From Chthoniobacterales bacterium (GTDB lineage: Bacteria > Verrucomicrobiota > Verrucomicrobiia > Chthoniobacterales > UBA10450), in assembly GCA_013695905.1 (NCBI GenBank), contig JACCZQ010000488.1:1-10491 (forward strand): a stretch of DNA of 10,491 nt, read 5' to 3'. The notes beneath the pieces are model-generated. The model worked only from the letters and a program-made list of their open reading frames with translations. It was not told the origin of the DNA and made no database searches. The translations under genes were made by a program, and so were the position numbers. Of this stretch, positions 7,158-10,491 are shown in pieces (position 1 is the stretch's first letter; every line of letters begins with the position of its first letter).

Positions 7158-7340
7158 AGTTGCCATTTTCATTTTTGGCAACGTTTCTGTAGGGTCGGAG
7201 GCATGAAGGCTCTCTCCCTCTTCGTCGTTGTTCTGCTGACCTGCGGATCGTTGGCGCAGGCAAAAACGTCGCTGCTCCTGATCGGCAACAAGTCGGAGGA
7301 CACGCTCTCGTTCGTGAACACCGCGACGCTGGAGGAGGTG
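7157..7340 (+). repeat. Direct repeat copy 2 (184 bp), leading the full-length YVTN gene
   Basis: This is the partner of 5106-5289, offset 2051 bases, with 6 differences. It starts where kinase similarity ends on the other strand and continues through the leader hairpin (7159-7182), the ribosome binding site GGAGG (7197-7201) and the first 46 codons of the YVTN gene. Since the downstream gene is complete here, this copy or a close relative is the likely source of copy 1. Confidence 0.95.
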
Positions 7341-8171
7341 GCGAAGACCGCGACGGGGCGAGGACCGCACGAAGTGGTGGCAACGCCGGACGGTCGCACT
7401 GCGTTCGTCGCGAACTATGAGGGACCCGGCGACAGCATTTCCGTCATCGACGTGCCGGCGCATAAGGAGACCAGCCGGATCGAACTTGGCGAGCATCGCG
7501 CGCCGCACGGGCTGGCGCTGAACCGCGCCGGCACCAAACTCTACGCGACGTGCGAGAAGAGTCAGACGGTGATTGAGGTGGACGTGGAGTCGAAGCAGAT
7601 CGTTCGCTCGTTCAATACCGACAAGAAAGGGACGCACATGCTTGCGCTGACGCCCGACGACCGAACGATCTACACCGCTGACATCGGCTCCGGCACTGCC
7701 ACGGTGATCGATCTCCAGAACGGCGAAGTAGTGACACACATCGAGACCGGCGCCGAATGCGAAGGGATCGATGTCTCGCCCGACGGGAAGCAGGTGTGGA
7801 CCAGTAACCGCGCGGCCGACACGCTCTCGGTCATCGACACCGCGACGAACAAGGTGGTGGCGACAATGAAATGTGCAGGATTTCCGATTCGGGTGAAGTT
7901 CACGCCGGACGGGAAGCGGGTGCTGGTGCCGTGCGCCAAGTCGAATGAACTCGCGGTGTTCGATGTGGAGAGCCAGCAGGAGATCAAACGCGTCAGCACC
8001 GGCACCGCTCCGGTCGGCGTGCTGGTGGAGCCCGGCGGCCGGCGCGCCTTTGTGGCCTATACTGGTGACAACACCGTCGCCGTTTTCAATCTGGAGACGA
8101 TGGAGGTCACCGACAAAATTCCTTCCGGCAAACAAGCAGACGGGATGGCGCTCGCCACCTTCAGCGAGTAG
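7203..8171 (+). CDS. Secreted YVTN-type beta-propeller protein (322 aa)
   Basis: The start at 7203 is chosen because it gives a signal peptide (hydrophobic ALSLFVVVLLTCGSLA, then AQA before KTSLL) and is preceded by GGAGG; an upstream in-frame extension exists but runs antisense to the kinase remnant. The GGAGG is only one base from the ATG, so AGGG at 7191-7194 may be used instead. The mature protein is a series of about 40-residue blades with recurring VxxTPDGRxxFVAN, SVIDV, LTPDDRTIYTAD, VSPDGKQVWTSN, TLSVID, FTPDGKRVLVP and VAVFNLET motifs, about seven in number, enough for a closed propeller. Such proteins are exported and act in binding or as accessory factors; no catalytic site is evident. 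The gene is intact and its 3' end overlaps the amidohydrolase remnant by 11 bases tail to tail. Confidence 0.9.
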   Translation: MKALSLFVVVLLTCGSLAQAKTSLLLIGNKSEDTLSFVNTATLEEVAKTATGRGPHEVVATPDGRTAFVANYEGPGDSISVIDVPAHKETSRIELGEHRAPHGLALNRAGTKLYATCEKSQTVIEVDVESKQIVRSFNTDKKGTHMLALTPDDRTIYTADIGSGTATVIDLQNGEVVTHIETGAECEGIDVSPDGKQVWTSNRAADTLSVIDTATNKVVATMKCAGFPIRVKFTPDGKRVLVPCAKSNELAVFDVESQQEIKRVSTGTAPVGVLVEPGGRRAFVAYTGDNTVAVFNLETMEVTDKIPSGKQADGMALATFSE

Positions 8172-8345
8172 CCGTTTTACCGCTCTTTTCTTCGAAAACG
8201 ATCTCGCCGCCGATGATCGTCATCGTGCAGCGCGTTTGGAGGATCTCCGGCTCCGGGATTTTCATGATGTCGGCGGAGAGCACCGTCAGGTCCGCGAGTT
8301 TGCCGGGTGCGAGGGTGCCTTTTTCCTTCTCCTGAAACGCGGCCC
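8161..8345 (-). pseudogene. C-terminal remnant of an amidohydrolase
   Basis: The minus-strand frame contains [35 protein letters not shown] and TMTIIGGEIVFE, the typical end of metal-dependent amidohydrolases (YtcJ-like or imidazolonepropionase-like): EKGTLxPGKLADLxVL closes the barrel and the final strands form the small beta-sandwich. Nothing upstream of about 8345 in any minus frame continues the family, where about 400 residues with the metal-binding histidines would be expected. The piece abuts the hsdS remnant on the opposite strand, so a rearrangement breakpoint lies in about 8345-8383. It cannot be an active enzyme. Confidence 0.75.
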
Positions 8346-8382
8346 CGGCGGCTCGACCGTATATCACGACCTCGCCGCGGCG

Positions 8383-8803
8383 CCGGAGAACGTCGCACAA
8401 CCCGGGGACCTGCTTTCGCACGGTCCGGCTCGCTCGACGTGTATCGCTGGCATCGCGACGAGGCGCTGATCAATCAGCACATTTTCAAAGTCGTCTGCGA
8501 CACATTCCCGCAGTGGTTCGTCCATCACGCGCTGCGCGAAGCGATGCCGTTCTTTCAGGATGTCGCCGCCGACGGCGACGACGATGGGCCACATCAAACG
8601 CGAGCATCTTTCCGAAGCGAAGCTCGCGCTGTCTCCCGACAAACTGCTCACCGCCGCGAGCCAAGATCGACGCGCTTTACGCCAAGCAACTCGCCAACGA
8701 TCGCGAATCACTGACCCTCGCGCTGCGCGACACGCTTTTGCCGAAGCTGCTCTCCGGCGAACTGCGGGTGAAGGACGCTGAAAATCTGGCGGCGGCGACT
8801 TGA
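8383..8803 (+). pseudogene. hsdS: Type I restriction specificity subunit (HsdS), C-terminal remnant with three frameshifts
   Basis: The family's C-terminal section can be followed across all three frames: [11 protein letters not shown] (frame of 8383), [20 protein letters not shown] then [20 protein letters not shown] (after a lost base at about 8413), [20 protein letters not shown] (after an extra G at about 8575), and [20 protein letters not shown] then [16 protein letters not shown] (after an extra C at about 8661), ending at TGA 8801-8803. ATTMGHI and [12 protein letters not shown] are hallmark segments of the second target recognition domain and the closing helix of HsdS. The first recognition domain and the hsdM gene are absent. 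Three indels in 420 bases mean no working specificity subunit. Position just before fic and hsdR matches a common type I restriction operon order. Confidence 0.88.
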
Positions 8804-8830
8804 CCAATGCTGGATGGAGGCAAATCGCCA

Positions 8831-8866
8831 GCTTGACGCAAACTTGACGGAAAATGTGCGCAAGTT
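8831..8866 (+). promoter_or_regulatory. Candidate operator before fic: three related half-sites
   Basis: GCTTGACGCA at 8831-8840 and AACTTGACGG at 8841-8850 are direct repeats spaced 10 bases, about one helical turn. A third copy on the other strand reads AACTTGCGC (plus-strand GCGCAAGTT, 8858-8866). AACTTG and CAAGTT form a perfect inverted repeat across 14 bases. The TTGAC cores also resemble -35 boxes. The array ends 13 bases before the fic start and is the only sequence between the hsdS stop and fic with clear structure. The winged-helix domain of the Fic protein itself is a possible ligand. Confidence 0.45.
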
Positions 8867-8878
8867 CACCATGCGCGA

Positions 8879-9883
8879 GTGAGCTACGAGCCGCAGTTCC
8901 TCATCACGTCCCGGCTGTTGTCGCGGGTGGAGGTGATTGCGCGGGTGCAGGCTCGAATTGCCGGGGCCGCCGTCGAGGTGGCCTGGATTCCGGGCCTGCA
9001 AAAAGATGCCCGGACGCGCAACGCCCATTCTTCAACCGCCATTGAAGGCAATCCGCTGACGCTGGAACAGGTGCGAGCGGTGGCCGATGGCGCGTATGTG
9101 CCCGCCGCGGGTGAAAAGCCGCGGCGGGAGGTGCTGAATTATTTCGCGGCCCTGCGCTACATCGAGGGCCAGCCGCCCACGGCGAGGATCACGCATGAGG
9201 AGATTTTTCGGCTCCACGAAATCATGGCGGGCGGGGTGATGGATCAGGGCGAGGCGGGCCGATACCGATCGATTCAGGTCCGGGTGGGACGGCATGTGCC
9301 ACCCGCACCCGAGGACGTGTCGGGCCTCATGTTCGAATTGCTCGAATGGTGGAATTCGAAGGCGTTGGAAGTTTCTCCGGTGTTGAGTTCGGCCGTGCTG
9401 CACCTCCGCTTCGAGGAGATTCATCCGTTTGCCGATGGCAACGGACGGACGGGACGCGCCCTGGCGCTTTGGGAGCTGTATCGGCGCGGCTTCGATACGC
9501 ATCACATTTTCTCGGTGGATGAGTTTTACTGGGAGGATCGCCCGCGCTATTACACGGCGCTCGAAGAGGTGGAAAAGGCGGATGGCGACCTGACGAGCTG
9601 GCTGGAATACGTGGCGGAGGGCTTGCAGGTGACGCTGGAACGGGTGTGGCAACGGATCCAGGAAATCGCCGCCGCGGCGCAGAGTCGCAGGCTGGTGCTG
9701 CGTCCAAAACAGGAGCAATTGCTGGGACTTCTGAGCAAAAATCCAAGGATGACGCCGGTAAAACTGCGCGAGGCGCTGGGAGTCTCGAGGCAGGGGACGC
9801 TCGATCTGCTGCGACCGCTGATGGAAGCAGGATTGGTGGTGCGCGAAGGCACGAGTCGTTCCATTCACTACCGGCTGGCGTGA
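8879..9883 (+). CDS. Fic-family protein (class II, AMPylase type) with C-terminal winged helix (334 aa)
   Basis: The active-site motif HPFADGNGRTGR occupies residues 182-193, complete with the catalytic His, the Asp and the Asn and Arg residues that hold the nucleotide. An N-terminal inhibitory helix motif, S52xxxE56G57 in SSTAIEGNP, marks it as class II with built-in autoinhibition by Glu56. Fic enzymes with this motif usually transfer AMP from ATP to hydroxyl groups of target proteins. Residues from about 270 to the end (PKQEQLLGLLSKNPRMTPVK through a second helix to VREGTSRSIHYRLA) look like a winged helix-turn-helix. The start is GTG 8879; it is the only in-frame start after the upstream stop at 8834, and no Shine-Dalgarno precedes it. 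An ATG at 8871 is out of frame and stops after three codons. Its stop overlaps the probable hsdR start as GTGA. Genes of this type are often carried within hsd operons. It is the only intact member of this block. Confidence 0.92.
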   Translation: MSYEPQFLITSRLLSRVEVIARVQARIAGAAVEVAWIPGLQKDARTRNAHSSTAIEGNPLTLEQVRAVADGAYVPAAGEKPRREVLNYFAALRYIEGQPPTARITHEEIFRLHEIMAGGVMDQGEAGRYRSIQVRVGRHVPPAPEDVSGLMFELLEWWNSKALEVSPVLSSAVLHLRFEEIHPFADGNGRTGRALALWELYRRGFDTHHIFSVDEFYWEDRPRYYTALEEVEKADGDLTSWLEYVAEGLQVTLERVWQRIQEIAAAAQSRRLVLRPKQEQLLGLLSKNPRMTPVKLREALGVSRQGTLDLLRPLMEAGLVVREGTSRSIHYRLA

Positions 9884-10491
9884 AATCAACCAAGGAACCC
9901 AATCGCAGTTTGAGGAGACGACGATAGACCGTCTCCGCGCGCTTGGTTACCGCTACCAATACGGCGGCGAGATCGAGCGGGATTTGCGCGATGTGGTGAT
10001 GACGGATTGGCTGCGCGCTTTGGTCAGAATGACCGGCGGCCCGATGTGCTGATTTACGTGAACGGTCTGCCGCTCGTGCTTTTCGAGCTGAAGAATCCCT
10101 ACGAGGAGGAGCCGAATACACTCGGCGCATTCAACCAGGTGCAGCACTACCGCTCCGGCATCGCGCAGTTGTTCGATTTCAACGCGCTGGTCATAGTGTC
10201 GGACGGCGGGCTCGTAGGCCACGCGGAGGACGACACACCGCACGCGGCCGGCTCAACGGTGCACGGAATGTGGACGGCCCCGTGGGAATGGTATGCGCCG
10301 TGGAAAAGTGTCGACGGACGATCGGTCGTGGAGAGCGCTGCCGGCGCCATGAAGACTCTCATTGAAGGACTGTTCCCGAAGGAGCGGTTGCTCCATTACC
10401 TGCGGCACTTCATCGCGTTCGAAGTGGTGAACGAGAAGATCGAAAAGAAGGGCGCAAAATATCACCAGTATTTCGGCGTGCGCTTTGTGGC
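9880..10491 (+). pseudogene. hsdR: Type I restriction subunit R (HsdR), N-terminal part, frameshifted and internally deleted; runs off window
   Basis: A GTG at 9880 overlapping the fic stop begins VKSTKEP; after an indel at about 9900 the frame with SQFEETTIDRLRALGYRYQY, GGEIERDLRDVVMTDWLRA follows, the usual start of HsdR. At about 10015-10022 the reading changes again to GQNDRRPDVLIYVNGLPLVL, FELKNPYEE and stays open to the window edge. PD...ELK is the nuclease motif of HsdR, with Asp, Glu and Lys present. In intact HsdR proteins this motif lies roughly 100-150 residues from the start, but here only about 47 residues precede it, so about 100 residues are missing at the second join. The later part (HYRSGIAQLFDFNALVIVSD, AGAMKTLIEGLFPKERLLHY) is typical. 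No in-frame start exists for the 9903-10015 segment. The motor domain would lie to the right of the window. Confidence 0.85.

Noticed and set aside
6972..7202. N-terminal extension of the YVTN protein to 399 residues
   Set aside because: The extension is antisense to the kinase glycine loop and would bury the signal peptide. The start at 7203 has a ribosome binding site and is shared with copy 1.
5106..7340. A composite transposon or insertion sequence bounded by the 184-bp repeats
   Set aside because: The repeats have no terminal inverted repeats, no transposase lies inside, and no target-site duplication was seen at the outer edges.
9032..10130. Minus-strand ORFs opposite fic and hsdR (9032-9889 and 9327-10130)
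   Set aside because: The plus strand carries the Fic active-site motif and HsdR motifs in the same place. The antisense products lack recognisable features.
1..10491. CRISPR array or retron-type repeat structure
   Set aside because: No regularly spaced short repeats were found. The only repeats are the 184-bp pair and the small array at 8831-8866.

Overview
The window is GC-rich bacterial DNA. Taxonomy cannot be fixed from the sequence alone. A very large cyclic beta-glucan synthase, small PIN-domain toxin cassettes, a eukaryotic-type Ser/Thr kinase remnant and a secreted YVTN propeller together suggest a soil or freshwater Verrucomicrobiota-like or Acidobacteriota-like genome; this is an inference with low to moderate confidence.

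Layout. (1) Bases 1-4839 hold the C-terminal 1612 residues of a cyclic beta-1,2-glucan synthase-type protein, open from the left edge and undamaged. (2) A tRNA-Ala(GGC) lies at 4991-5063. (3) Bases 5106-8803 are a patchwork of short intact genes and gene remnants. A 184-bp segment occurs twice in direct orientation (5106-5289 and 7157-7340, 6 differences). It carries a hairpin, a ribosome binding site, a signal peptide and the first residues of a YVTN-propeller gene. Copy 1 is fused in frame to an unrelated basic tail, giving a 123-residue predicted secreted chimera. Copy 2 leads the full 322-residue YVTN gene. Between the copies lie a degraded PIN toxin cassette on the minus strand, a homologous intact PIN cassette on the plus strand arranged head to head with it, and the N-lobe of a Ser/Thr kinase cut at both ends. 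After the YVTN gene come the tail of an amidohydrolase (minus strand) and the frameshifted C-terminus of a type I restriction specificity subunit (hsdS). (4) Bases 8831-10491 hold a candidate operator with three related half-sites, an intact class II Fic protein with a C-terminal winged helix, and the start of an hsdR gene that is frameshifted and internally deleted.

Reading of the whole. The order hsdS, fic, hsdR matches a known type I restriction island arrangement, but here both restriction genes are broken while fic has an intact reading frame. The tRNA, the toxin-type genes, the restriction remnants and the many truncated pieces look like a decaying integration hotspot next to a stable chromosomal gene. 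Long genes on both sides are free of frameshifts, so the indels in the remnants are more likely real decay than poor sequence. I did not find a clearly new defence system. The most unusual objects are the promoter-plus-signal-peptide duplication that built a chimeric secreted ORF, the paired PIN cassettes in different states of decay, and the preserved Fic between restriction remnants.
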